Assembly (NCBI RefSeq): GCF_000765825.2
Contig: NZ_JRPE02000007.1
Coordinates: 55,743-119,742, forward strand
Direction: 5' to 3'
Length of the DNA: 64,000 nt
From: Helicobacter magdeburgensis
GTDB taxonomy: Bacteria > Campylobacterota > Campylobacteria > Campylobacterales > Helicobacteraceae
Position 1 is the stretch's first letter, and each line of letters begins with the position of its first letter. Of the stretch, positions 1-7,952 are shown one piece after another. Position numbers and translations under genes: made by a program. The notes beneath the pieces are model-generated. The model saw only the letters and a program-made list of their open reading frames with translations. It had not been told where the DNA came from and did not search any database.

Positions 1-1
1 G

Positions 2-931
2 GGTTATGATGTTTTTGACCCAAATGTTGTTGTCCCAGAATATACTGCTGATGTAGGTATTAAAAAGGGTGAAAAAGTGGATTATGCTATTTTTAAAGAT
101 GGACAACCCTTTATTTTGATAGAGGCAAAAAATCATTCTGAAAATTTGGATTATCATAATAGTCAATTATTGCGATATTTTAACACTGCTCCTAGCATAA
201 AGTTTGCTATTTTAACAAATGGGATAGAATATAGATTTTTTACTGATATTGAACAAGCAAATCTTATGGATAAGATTCCTTTTCTCATCATAAATCTTGA
301 AAAATTGAAACCTCGGGACATTAAAGATTTAAAACGCTTTATGTATTCTGAATTAAATGTTGATGATATATTTGGGGTTGCGATAGAGAAAAAGTATTAT
401 CGTAGCATTCAGGATATTTTTAAGCAGCAAATTAATGAGCCAAATGATGAATTTGTAACTTTTTTTGCTAAGCAATTAACTGAACGCAATATGACAAAAT
501 CGGTTATAGAGGAATTTCGCAGCCATATCAAAAAATCATTGAAAGAGATTGTTAGTGATATGGCGTATGAAAAGATTTCTAATATTAAAAATAATCTGCA
601 AAATGCTAACGATGAAGAAGAAACCTTGGACTTAAAAGACGATAAAGAGATTATCGCTACGGAAGAAGAACTGCAAGGTTTCTATATCATTAAATCTATT
701 TTAGGTAGTGCTGGTGTTGATTTGACACAGATTCAATATAAGGATACTTTAAGTTATTTTGGTGTCAATTATCAAGGAAAGGTAACAAAATGGATTTGTC
801 GTCTCTACTTTAATGACAACAAAAAGTCTATTGGCTTTCCTGATGGATCAAATCATAAGCTAGAAAATATAGAAAAAATGTATGAGTTGAAAGATAAGAT
901 ACTGATTGCCTATGAGATGAGAAAAGCCTAA
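2..931 (+). CDS. HsdR N-terminal-type nuclease domain protein (5' truncated by window)
   Basis: The frame is open from the left edge, so the true start lies outside; the in-frame GTG at 77 is internal. The visible N-terminus reads GYDVFDP, then KVDYAI, then ILIEAK. This is the Asp...Glu-x-Lys nuclease signature of the HSDR_N family (type I restriction R-subunit N-terminal domain). The domain fills about the first 130 visible residues. It is followed by a charged helical stretch and a C-terminal module of about 80 residues rich in aromatic residues. No helicase motifs are present, so this is probably a stand-alone HSDR_N protein and not a full HsdR. Its stop overlaps the convergent downstream gene by 4 bp. 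The biological role is unknown; family membership is well supported, function is inferred. Confidence 0.75.
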   Translation, partial: GYDVFDPNVVVPEYTADVGIKKGEKVDYAIFKDGQPFILIEAKNHSENLDYHNSQLLRYFNTAPSIKFAILTNGIEYRFFTDIEQANLMDKIPFLIINLEKLKPRDIKDLKRFMYSELNVDDIFGVAIEKKYYRSIQDIFKQQINEPNDEFVTFFAKQLTERNMTKSVIEEFRSHIKKSLKEIVSDMAYEKISNIKNNLQNANDEEETLDLKDDKEIIATEEELQGFYIIKSILGSAGVDLTQIQYKDTLSYFGVNYQGKVTKWICRLYFNDNKKSIGFPDGSNHKLENIEKMYELKDKILIAYEMRKA

Positions 932-1551
932 TATCCGCTTTCATAAACAAGCGTAGATTCTAGATCTTCATAAAATGCTTTTGGGAAAAGATATTTGCCT
1001 TGAAATGCGGGGAAGTCAATCTCTTCATATTGTGCGTTTAAAGTGATGTGGGGAGAAAGGATAGATTCTAAAAGTGTTGTGCAGTATAACGCATTAGAAT
1101 CTGTGCTTAAGATAAACTCTCTATCAAGCCACAGCGGAGCTTCAAGGAGAATTGTCTCTCGCATTTTTTCACTTAAAGGATAGCGTTTGATAGCAATGTT
1201 TTGAGCGTGGGAGAGAAACTCATCAAATGAGCTAAGAATAACGCGGTTGGGCTTTTTTGGATTATCATCAGCACTTGCGTGGAGAATGATAATGGGCTGT
1301 GTGGATATGACTAAACCAATATGCGTATAGCGGTGATTACTAAGCTTTTCTATCACAAAACTTTCCATTCCTGTGCCTTTGCGGAAAATAACATCACCTA
1401 CTTCAAGCTTTGGGATATTGTCAAGTAGCCTTTGGGAAAGTGTAAGTGGGGGACTAATACGCGGATAAAATAAATAAAAAAGATAGAGACAAAGGCAGAA
1501 GCTACCAATGCCCCCAAAAAGTAGGAATTTAGAGCTTAATTTTCCATTCAT
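928..1551 (-). CDS. YiiX/YebB-like permuted papain-fold cysteine hydrolase
   Basis: 207 residues with an N-terminal hydrophobic helix (about residues 8-30), so it is membrane anchored or exported. The segment GDVIFRKG is followed by a THIGLV motif (His near residue 77) and later by LYCTTLLE (Cys near 156). This His-before-Cys order is the circularly permuted NlpC/P60 arrangement of the YiiX/YaeF (C92) family. Such enzymes are thought to cleave amide or ester bonds at the envelope; the substrate here is unknown. The start ATG lies inside the 3' end of the upstream lipoprotein gene (23-bp overlap), suggesting translational coupling in a two-gene unit. The 3' end overlaps the convergent nuclease-domain gene by 4 bp. 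Confidence 0.7.
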   Translation of the reverse strand: MNGKLSSKFLLFGGIGSFCLCLYLFYLFYPRISPPLTLSQRLLDNIPKLEVGDVIFRKGTGMESFVIEKLSNHRYTHIGLVISTQPIIILHASADDNPKKPNRVILSSFDEFLSHAQNIAIKRYPLSEKMRETILLEAPLWLDREFILSTDSNALYCTTLLESILSPHITLNAQYEEIDFPAFQGKYLFPKAFYEDLESTLVYESGY

Positions 1552-1933
1552 CTTTATCTTTGATGAGTCTTACACGCTCTGAATCCTCATTGCCATTACC
1601 AAAATTTATACGCAAATTAATCGTTGCTGTATTTTCCTTAATCTCTTCAGACACTACTTCCACACTTTTTAGCCCACCTGCATCTTCTGCTTTTTGTGCA
1701 GCTTGCCCAGCAGCAGCCTTGAGCTTGCCTTCTGCCATTTCTTTAACACCAGTTGTATTTTCATCTTTTTCGGACAAATAGACATATTTGAGTAGGTTAT
1801 CACCCTTACCCTTATAGACATTTTCAACAAATTCCACAGCCACATCTTTAGGCTCACTACTTCCACAAGCTGTAAATAAAAGTGCTACTGCACCAAAAGC
1901 CAAAGTCATTGCCAATTTTTTGAGTGTATTCAT
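1529..1933 (-). CDS. Small lipoprotein with DUF4878-like domain
   Basis: 134 residues. The signal peptide starts MNTLKKLAMTLAFGAVALLF and ends in a lipobox LFTAC, so the mature protein begins at Cys near residue 23 and is lipid-anchored. The rest has the compact NTF2-like layout of DUF4878 lipoproteins: PKDVAVEFVENVYKG at the start, ending in RVRLIKDKDEWKIKL. I chose the ATG at 1933 because AAGGAG lies 7 nt upstream; a longer frame upstream adds 13 residues with no ribosome site and would spoil the signal peptide. It is the first gene of a pair with the YiiX-like hydrolase. The specific function is unknown. Confidence 0.75.
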   Translation of the reverse strand: MNTLKKLAMTLAFGAVALLFTACGSSEPKDVAVEFVENVYKGKGDNLLKYVYLSEKDENTTGVKEMAEGKLKAAAGQAAQKAEDAGGLKSVEVVSEEIKENTATINLRINFGNGNEDSERVRLIKDKDEWKIKL

Positions 1934-1997
1934 CGTAAAGCTCCTTGCTAAAATGAGAATTAAGCCTTGCATTCTAATTAAAATTGCTAAAACTAAG

Positions 1998-3158
1998 CTA
2001 AATTTGCTTTGATTTGTAGGCTAAAAATCCAATGAGATTAAGCAAAATGCCAAGTATCATTAAGCCTATAAGAGCATAGGTAAAGTGATGAAATACATCA
2101 TAGATTCGCCCTATTATCACAGGTGAAAGTGAAGCTAAAAGATAGCCCACGCCTTGAGACATCGCGGAGAGCTTAGTGGCAGTTTGCACATTTGAGCTTT
2201 TAATTGAGATAAAAAGCAAGGCAATGCCAAAGACGCCACCTACTGGGATTCCAAGAATGATTGAGACAAAGACAACAACCCACATTTGCTGGAAGCAAAG
2301 CAATAGTGCGTAGCTTATCACATATAGCCCACAAGTAAAGCCAATGAGTAGCACTCTGCGTTGATTTGGGAGTGAGCCTAAGAGCAGTGGGATAAAAAAT
2401 GCCGCAGGGATAATAATGCAATGAGAGAGAATCATCATCTGTGAAGCAAAGCTTTGTGAGTAGCCAAAAGAAATAAGAAAGCTAGGATACCACGCAAAAA
2501 AACCATAAGAAATGGTGCTTGTTAAACCCATAAAAATAGTGATTTTCCACGCATTGAGATTAGCAAAAAGTGAGCCTTTAGAATCTGTTTTAAGCTTTGG
2601 GCGTGAGATTCTATTATTTTTCATTTGCGGAATATAGCTTATTAATGCGATGAAAGCTAAGATTGCCCAGATTCCAAGTGCGATTGGCACGGGTAAAATC
2701 ATCATAAGTGGCAAGATAAGGGCAATACCAAGTGCGGCAGAGAGATTCAGCACAAGGCTATAAATCCCCATAATTTTTGGAATATTGCGTGGGAATTTTG
2801 CTTTTACAAGGCTAGGGAGCAAAACATTGGCAATAGCTATGCCACCTCCCATAATTGCCGTGCCGATGAAAAGCTCCGCACTCTCCCCTATGCAACGCAA
2901 AATCTCGCCTACAAAAATACATATAAGCCCTATGAATAAAGCCCTTGTAGGCTGAAAATATGATACAAAAAATGATACAAGCCCAAAAGCTAAAAGGGGC
3001 AGAGAAGTCAGTAGCCCGGTTAATGCGGCATTTAAATGATAATAGTCCTTGATAATATCAACAACGGGACTTATGGCGGTGATGGGGGCACGGAGATTAA
3101 GGCTTATTAGAATAATTGGCAAAAGATTGATAAAAAAGATTTTTTGACGCATATTCAT
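1998..3158 (-). CDS. MFS transporter, CynX/NimT family
   Basis: About 386 residues of nearly continuous hydrophobic helices, consistent with 12 membrane segments. The first helix carries NLRAPITAISPVV, typical of the CynX/NimT (cyanate / 2-nitroimidazole) branch of the major facilitator superfamily. The family exports or imports small organic anions and drugs; the substrate cannot be read from sequence. The start is set at the ATG at 3158 because GGAG lies 9 nt upstream. An ATG 15 nt further up (3173) lacks a ribosome site. The gene stands alone, transcribed away from ilvB. Confidence 0.75.
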   Translation of the reverse strand: MNMRQKIFFINLLPIILISLNLRAPITAISPVVDIIKDYYHLNAALTGLLTSLPLLAFGLVSFFVSYFQPTRALFIGLICIFVGEILRCIGESAELFIGTAIMGGGIAIANVLLPSLVKAKFPRNIPKIMGIYSLVLNLSAALGIALILPLMMILPVPIALGIWAILAFIALISYIPQMKNNRISRPKLKTDSKGSLFANLNAWKITIFMGLTSTISYGFFAWYPSFLISFGYSQSFASQMMILSHCIIIPAAFFIPLLLGSLPNQRRVLLIGFTCGLYVISYALLLCFQQMWVVVFVSIILGIPVGGVFGIALLFISIKSSNVQTATKLSAMSQGVGYLLASLSPVIIGRIYDVFHHFTYALIGLMILGILLNLIGFLAYKSKQI

Positions 3159-3307
3159 AAAATCTTGCTCCATTGTGTTTTGGGCGTTGTAATTAGCTTA
3201 TTTACAGGGTATTGCGAATGTGAAAGGGGTATTGTATAAAATAAGTATAAATTTTTGAAAAATTTTCAAACTTTGAATGATTTTATTGCATTATTAAGCA
3301 AAATTGG

Positions 3308-3313
3308 TATGAT
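3308..3313 (+). promoter_or_regulatory. Candidate extended -10 box for the ilvB-ilvN-pdxJ-pdxA run
   Basis: TATGAT preceded by TGG (extended -10 form), about 60 nt upstream of ilvB in an AT-rich gap. No clear -35 box is visible, which is usual for Helicobacter vegetative promoters. Position is by eye only. Confidence 0.4.
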
Positions 3314-3373
3314 TTGCCTTTTCTTTAAATTCTAAGTTTCAAGCGTTAAGATTATCTATGGAAGGAATATTTT

Positions 3374-5080
3374 ATGAAAATAATGACAGGTGCGGAAATG
3401 GTGATTCAAGCCTTGCACTTAGAGGGTGTAAAGGTTGTTTTTGGGTATCCGGGTGGGGCTGTTTTACACATCTATGATGAGATTTATAAGCAAAATTATT
3501 TCTCCCACATTCTCGCACGCCACGAGCAGGGGGCAGTTCACGCAGCTGATGGTTATGCTAGGGCAAGTGGCGATGTGGGTGTAGCTATTATCACATCAGG
3601 TCCGGGCTTTACAAATGCCGTTACAGGCATTGCCACAGCTTATACAGATTCTATTCCGCTTGTGGTGATTAGCGGACAAGTGCCTATTACACAAATTGGC
3701 ACAGACGCGTTTCAAGAGATTGATGCGGTGGGGATTTCACGCCCTTGCACGAAGCATAATTTTTTAGTGCGGAATCTAGCAGAACTCCCTAGAATCTTAA
3801 AAGAAGCCTTTTACATCGCACGAAGTGGGCGTCCCGGACCGGTGCTTGTGGATATTCCTAAAGATATTACCGGCACAAAAGGCGAGTTTTCTTACCCAGA
3901 TTCTATTGTGTTGCAAAGCTATAAGCCCACAATTAAGGGCAATCCGCGTCAGGTTAAAAAGCTTTGCGATGCTATCTCTAAGGCTTCAAAGCCTTTATTT
4001 TATATCGGTGGTGGGGCTATTCTCTCAAATGCGGGTGAGGTGATTAGAGATTTGGTGCATTGCACGGGCATTCCTTGCACGGAGACACTTTTGGGGCGTG
4101 GGGTGCTACGATATGATGATGATAATCTGCTAGGAATGCTAGGAATGCACGGAAGCTACGCGGCAAATATGGCGGTGAGTGAGTGTGATTTGCTCGTGTG
4201 TTTGGGTGCTAGATTTGATGATAGGGTAACAGGTAAATTAAGTGCATTTGCCACACAGGCAAAAATCGCCCATATTGATGTAGATCCTAGCTCTATTGGT
4301 AAGGTTGTAGGCGTGGATTATCCCATTGTTGGGGATTTAAAAAGCGTTGTGAGTGATATGTTAAGTGAGCTAAGTGGCTATGAGAGTGCTAAGATTCTAG
4401 AGTGGAAAGAGCATTTGCGAGAGTATGCAAGGCGCTATCCGCTAAGTTTTGAAGATAGTCTTGATTGCATTAAGCCACAATGGGTGATTCAAAGGCTAGG
4501 CGAGATTCTAGGAGAGAGTGCGATTATCACCACAGATGTGGGACAGCATCAAATGTGGGCGGCACAATTTTACCCCTTTAGCTTTCCGCGTCAGTTTTTA
4601 AGCAGCGGTGGGCTTGGGACTATGGGCTATGGGCTGCCTGCGGCTATGGGAGCAAAACTCGCGCGTGAAGATAAAACACTTATTAATATTACCGGCGATG
4701 GCTCAATTCTAATGAATATCCAAGAGCTGATGACTTGCGTGGCATATGGGATTCCACTTGTGAGCGTGATTTTGAATAATAATTATTTGGGTATGGTGCG
4801 GCAGTGGCAGAGCTTTTTTTACGAGCATAGATTTTCGCACACAGATTTGACTTTGCAGCCTGATTTCATAAAGCTTATAGAATCTTTTGGTGGCGTGGGC
4901 TTTAGAGTAGAGAAAAAAAGTGAGTTTGATTTAGCCTTGCAAAAGGCGTTAGATTCTAAGAAAGTGGCGTTTATTGAAGTGATTGTAGATAGGTATGAAG
5001 ATGTGCTGCCTATGGTGCCAAGCGGTGGGGCAATACACGAGATGATACTCCCAAAGACACAACAACAAAAACAAGATTAA
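3374..5080 (+). CDS. ilvB: Acetolactate synthase large (catalytic) subunit
   Basis: 568 residues, the normal length for the family. The enzyme joins two pyruvates (or pyruvate and 2-oxobutyrate) in the first common step of valine, leucine and isoleucine synthesis, using thiamine diphosphate, Mg and FAD. The N-terminal pyrimidine-binding domain shows VVFGYPGGAVLHIYDE and the catalytic-Glu region ARHEQGAVHAADGYAR. A central FAD-linked domain follows. The C-terminal domain has the diphosphate motif GDGSILMN followed about 25 residues later by NN (VSVILNNNYLGMVRQWQ). The start has GGAAGG about 10 nt upstream. The regulatory subunit follows after 10 nt, so the two are co-transcribed. Confidence 0.95.
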   Translation: MKIMTGAEMVIQALHLEGVKVVFGYPGGAVLHIYDEIYKQNYFSHILARHEQGAVHAADGYARASGDVGVAIITSGPGFTNAVTGIATAYTDSIPLVVISGQVPITQIGTDAFQEIDAVGISRPCTKHNFLVRNLAELPRILKEAFYIARSGRPGPVLVDIPKDITGTKGEFSYPDSIVLQSYKPTIKGNPRQVKKLCDAISKASKPLFYIGGGAILSNAGEVIRDLVHCTGIPCTETLLGRGVLRYDDDNLLGMLGMHGSYAANMAVSECDLLVCLGARFDDRVTGKLSAFATQAKIAHIDVDPSSIGKVVGVDYPIVGDLKSVVSDMLSELSGYESAKILEWKEHLREYARRYPLSFEDSLDCIKPQWVIQRLGEILGESAIITTDVGQHQMWAAQFYPFSFPRQFLSSGGLGTMGYGLPAAMGAKLAREDKTLINITGDGSILMNIQELMTCVAYGIPLVSVILNNNYLGMVRQWQSFFYEHRFSHTDLTLQPDFIKLIESFGGVGFRVEKKSEFDLALQKALDSKKVAFIEVIVDRYEDVLPMVPSGGAIHEMILPKTQQQKQD

Positions 5081-5090
5081 AGGCGAACTT

Positions 5091-5567
5091 ATGGAAGCAA
5101 AAGTTTTACGAAAAAGCATTTGTGTGAATGTGATTAATGAACACAGCGTTTTGGCTAGAATCTCTGGGCTTTTTTCAGCGCGTGGGTATAATATAGAATC
5201 GCTTACCACAGCTCCCATTCCCAACAGCAACCTTTCACGCATCACCATTGTAACGCAAGGCTCGGAAGTTGTCATTGAGCAGATTATCAAGCAGCTTCAT
5301 AAGCTTATCCCTGTGGTGAGTGTGATTTCAAGTGATGATTTGCTTGAGAAAGAAGCGGTGCTTGTGAAGATTCCAATCAGTGAGAAACTCGCAGATATAC
5401 AGGCATTGTGCAAAGCCTATAATGGCAAAATCGTCAATGCTAATGAAAAGTATATCATTGTAATAGCCACAGATAGACCTACCGCTATTGAGCAGTTTAT
5501 TTCCGCCATTAAGATTTTTAATCCTAAAGAGATTGTGCGAAGTGGTGTCATCGCAATGGAACGATAA
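5091..5567 (+). CDS. ilvN: Acetolactate synthase small (regulatory) subunit
   Basis: 158 residues, as expected for IlvN/IlvH. The N-terminal ACT domain (about residues 8-80) begins CVNVINEHSVLARISGLFSARGYN with the conserved NIESLT next, the site where valine binds for feedback inhibition. The C-terminal half (LVKIPISEKL onward) is the typical ALS small-subunit domain that activates the large subunit. It follows ilvB by 10 nt and precedes pdxJ by 9 nt, so one message probably carries all of them. Confidence 0.95.
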   Translation: MEAKVLRKSICVNVINEHSVLARISGLFSARGYNIESLTTAPIPNSNLSRITIVTQGSEVVIEQIIKQLHKLIPVVSVISSDDLLEKEAVLVKIPISEKLADIQALCKAYNGKIVNANEKYIIVIATDRPTAIEQFISAIKIFNPKEIVRSGVIAMER

Positions 5568-5576
5568 GGAGAGAGT

Positions 5577-6374
5577 ATGCGGCTAGGAGTGAATATTGAT
5601 CACATAGCGACTTTGCGTGAGGCTAGGGCGATTTATGAGCCTGATCCATTAGAGGCGGTATTTATTGCTAAGAATGCAGGAGCAGACCAAATCACACTGC
5701 ATTTGCGTGAAGATAGACGGCATATCCACGATAGCGATGTCAAACGCATTGTGGAATCTAGCCCCTTGCCTGTCAATATTGAATCTGCCCTTGATGAAAA
5801 GGTGATTGATTATCTCTGTGCGATTGCCCCACAACGCATTACGCTTGTGCCTGAAAAGCGAGAGGAGATAACCACTGAAGGAGGGCTAGATATAGAAGCT
5901 CATTATGAGAGTATCCGCGAAGTGCTAAAGACTTTTGAAGCTCAAGGCATTGCCACGGCGTTATTTATTGACCCTAAAAAAGAATCTATCTTTCTAGCGC
6001 GTGAGCTTGGCGCACAAGCTGTGGAGCTACACACTGGGCGATATGCGAACCTGCATTTAATGAAAAATACAAACCTTTCCCGCACACATCGCAGGATTAC
6101 AGAGCTTGATTTACCCCCACAAGAGCTTGAATCTGAAATACAAAAGAGCCTAGATTCTATTAGCCAATGTGCTAAACTTGCCACTTCTAGTATGGATACA
6201 AGGGCGTTAGAGTGCTTTGCAGGACACGGACTAAATTATCAAAATGTCGCCGATATTGCGCGTATTCCTTATATTAGCGAACTCAATATCGGGCATAGCA
6301 TCATTGCTAGGGCGGTATTTGTGGGGCTGGAGCATGCTATTATAGATATGAGAAGGGCAATGTGCCAAAGATAG
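5577..6374 (+). CDS. pdxJ: Pyridoxine 5'-phosphate synthase
   Basis: 265 residues. PdxJ closes the pyridine ring from 3-amino-2-oxopropyl phosphate and deoxyxylulose 5-phosphate, the last step of de novo vitamin B6 synthesis. The start RLGVNIDHIATLREAR and the loop DRRHIHDSDV are diagnostic, and the C-terminal LNIGHSIIARAVFVGL is the phosphate-binding end of the TIM barrel. AGGAGAG lies just before the ATG. The 3' end overlaps pdxA by 13 bp, the arrangement known in other Campylobacterota, so translation of the two is likely coupled. Confidence 0.95.
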   Translation: MRLGVNIDHIATLREARAIYEPDPLEAVFIAKNAGADQITLHLREDRRHIHDSDVKRIVESSPLPVNIESALDEKVIDYLCAIAPQRITLVPEKREEITTEGGLDIEAHYESIREVLKTFEAQGIATALFIDPKKESIFLARELGAQAVELHTGRYANLHLMKNTNLSRTHRRITELDLPPQELESEIQKSLDSISQCAKLATSSMDTRALECFAGHGLNYQNVADIARIPYISELNIGHSIIARAVFVGLEHAIIDMRRAMCQR

Positions 6375-7282
6375 CTATTAGCATAGGCGATATAAATGGC
6401 ATAGGGCTTGAGATTGCCCTAAAATCGCATAATGCTATATCTCAAATTTGTGAGCCTGTGTATGTTACGCATTTAGAGATTGTGGAATCTGCGGCAAAGA
6501 TTCTAGGCTTATCAATGCCAAAGGATATGCAATGTGTAGCGGACTTTGAGCTTTGTGCTGATATACAGCCCGGTGTGGTGAGCAAAGAGAGTGGGCTATA
6601 TAGCTATAAAAGCTTCCTTCAAGCTATCAAACTTACAGAATCTAGGATAACACAAGCCCTTGTAACCCTGCCTATACACAAAAAAGCGTGGCAAGAAGCA
6701 GGGGTGGAATCTATCGGGCATACGCAAGTGTTATCACAATATTTTGGGGTAGATTCTATTATGATGCTAGGCTGTGAAGAGATGTTTGTAGCCCTATATA
6801 CTGATCATATACCGCTTGGAAAAGTCAGTCAAAGCATAAATCAAGATTCTATAAAAACATTTTTACTCTCTTTTGCTAGGGCGGTTAGGTTAAATGAGCC
6901 TTGCTGTGTGCTTGGGCTAAATCCGCATTGTGGCGATGATGGGCTTATGGGAGATGAGGATAAGTATATCACTCAAGCGGTATGTGAAGCAAATCTAGCG
7001 TTAAATAAGGAGCTATTTTTTGGAGCTTATCCGCCTGATAGTGCATTTTCCCCGTTTAATCGCAAGAAATTTAGATATTTTGTTAGTCAGTATCACGATG
7101 TGGGATTAGCCCCACTTAAGGCATTGTATTTTGAGCAAAGTATAAATGTGAGCTTGAATCTCCCCATTCTCCGCACTTCTGTTGATCACGGCGTAGGTTT
7201 TGATGTGGCGTATAAAAAGAGCGTGAAAATTCATACTCAAAGCTATATCAATGCGGTGAAATATGCGGTAGATGGGCTATAA
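6362..7282 (+). CDS. pdxA: 4-hydroxythreonine-4-phosphate dehydrogenase
   Basis: 306 residues, close to the short PdxA of H. pylori. The enzyme oxidises 4-phospho-hydroxythreonine with NAD; the unstable product decarboxylates to PdxJ's substrate. Metal ligands are visible as the His in IGHTQVLSQYF, in the NPHCGDDGLMG segment and in YHDVGLAPLKAL. The start is a GTG inside the last codons of pdxJ (13-bp overlap); the next in-frame residues PKIAISIGDINGIG match the family N-terminus, so the GTG is right. Pyridoxal-phosphate and branched-chain amino-acid genes thus share one run. Confidence 0.93.
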   Translation: MPKIAISIGDINGIGLEIALKSHNAISQICEPVYVTHLEIVESAAKILGLSMPKDMQCVADFELCADIQPGVVSKESGLYSYKSFLQAIKLTESRITQALVTLPIHKKAWQEAGVESIGHTQVLSQYFGVDSIMMLGCEEMFVALYTDHIPLGKVSQSINQDSIKTFLLSFARAVRLNEPCCVLGLNPHCGDDGLMGDEDKYITQAVCEANLALNKELFFGAYPPDSAFSPFNRKKFRYFVSQYHDVGLAPLKALYFEQSINVSLNLPILRTSVDHGVGFDVAYKKSVKIHTQSYINAVKYAVDGL

Positions 7283-7288
7283 GAGAGT

Positions 7289-7328
7289 GTTATCATAAGC
7301 GATTTTAAGGATAGAATCTTATAATAAC
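7289..7328 (+). terminator. Possible AT-rich hairpin after pdxA, overlapping the next promoter
   Basis: GTTATCATAAG at 7289-7299 pairs with CTTATAATAAC at 7318-7328 (10 of 11 positions). It is followed by a T-rich stretch. The stem is weak. The right arm also contains TATAAT (7320-7325), a good -10 box for the PAP2-like gene 34 nt downstream. It may end the pdxA message, start the next one, or both. Confidence 0.35.
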
Positions 7329-7358
7329 GCTTTTATTTTTTGCTTATGAAGGATAGGA

Positions 7359-7940
7359 ATGAAGCGGCTTTGTATGGTGCTATGTATATTTGGAATCTTA
7401 AGCGTATCTCACGCACGAGAGAATGAGTTTGAACAATTTGGCGATGCGTTTAGATTCTTGCCTTTGTATGTGATGATTGTATCTGTTGCAATGGAGGATT
7501 ATGAGGGTGCTTCGCAGCTTGCACTTGGCACACTTAGCACACAACTTGCCACAGAGGGTATTAAAAAAAGCTTTGAATATCTCCACGAGAAAAAGGGCTA
7601 TGATTTAGACTTTGCTAAACGCCCTTGCTGTGATAATTGGCAGGGTATGCCAAGCGGACACGCAAGCGGGGCATTTAGCGCGGCGGGATATGTGTATTAC
7701 CGCTATGGGTGGAAGCCAGCCATTCCCGTTGGGATTCTAGCCACACTCACAGCAGCTTCAAGGGTAGAGGCAAAAAAGCATTCTGTGTTACAAGTGAGCG
7801 TTGGAGCATTAATTGCTTGGGGTTTTGCGTGGGTTTTTACAAAGGAATATATGCCAAAAAATACATTGATTACGCCAAATATTGATACTGATATGCAAGG
7901 CAACCCAACGGTAAGCCTCAATGTGCGTTATAGATTCTAA
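7359..7940 (+). CDS. PAP2-family phosphatase-like periplasmic protein
   Basis: 193 residues with a signal peptide (MKRLCMVLCIFGILSVSHA). It has the three PAP2 (acid phosphatase / lipid phosphatase) motifs: KRPCCDNW near residue 88, PSGHASG near 97, and SRVEAKKHSVLQV near 133. Phospholipid, undecaprenyl-diphosphate and lipid A phosphatases share this core. The third motif is usually SRx5Hx3D; here the final acidic residue is Gln, although the nucleophile His is kept. The C-terminus after residue 170 (NVRYRF) ends in an aromatic like some outer-membrane proteins. It may dephosphorylate an envelope lipid, but the altered motif leaves activity open. It sits 9-12 nt ahead of alaS, so the two may be co-transcribed. 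Confidence 0.75.
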   Translation: MKRLCMVLCIFGILSVSHARENEFEQFGDAFRFLPLYVMIVSVAMEDYEGASQLALGTLSTQLATEGIKKSFEYLHEKKGYDLDFAKRPCCDNWQGMPSGHASGAFSAAGYVYYRYGWKPAIPVGILATLTAASRVEAKKHSVLQVSVGALIAWGFAWVFTKEYMPKNTLITPNIDTDMQGNPTVSLNVRYRF

Positions 7941-7952
7941 AGGAGCAAGGTG

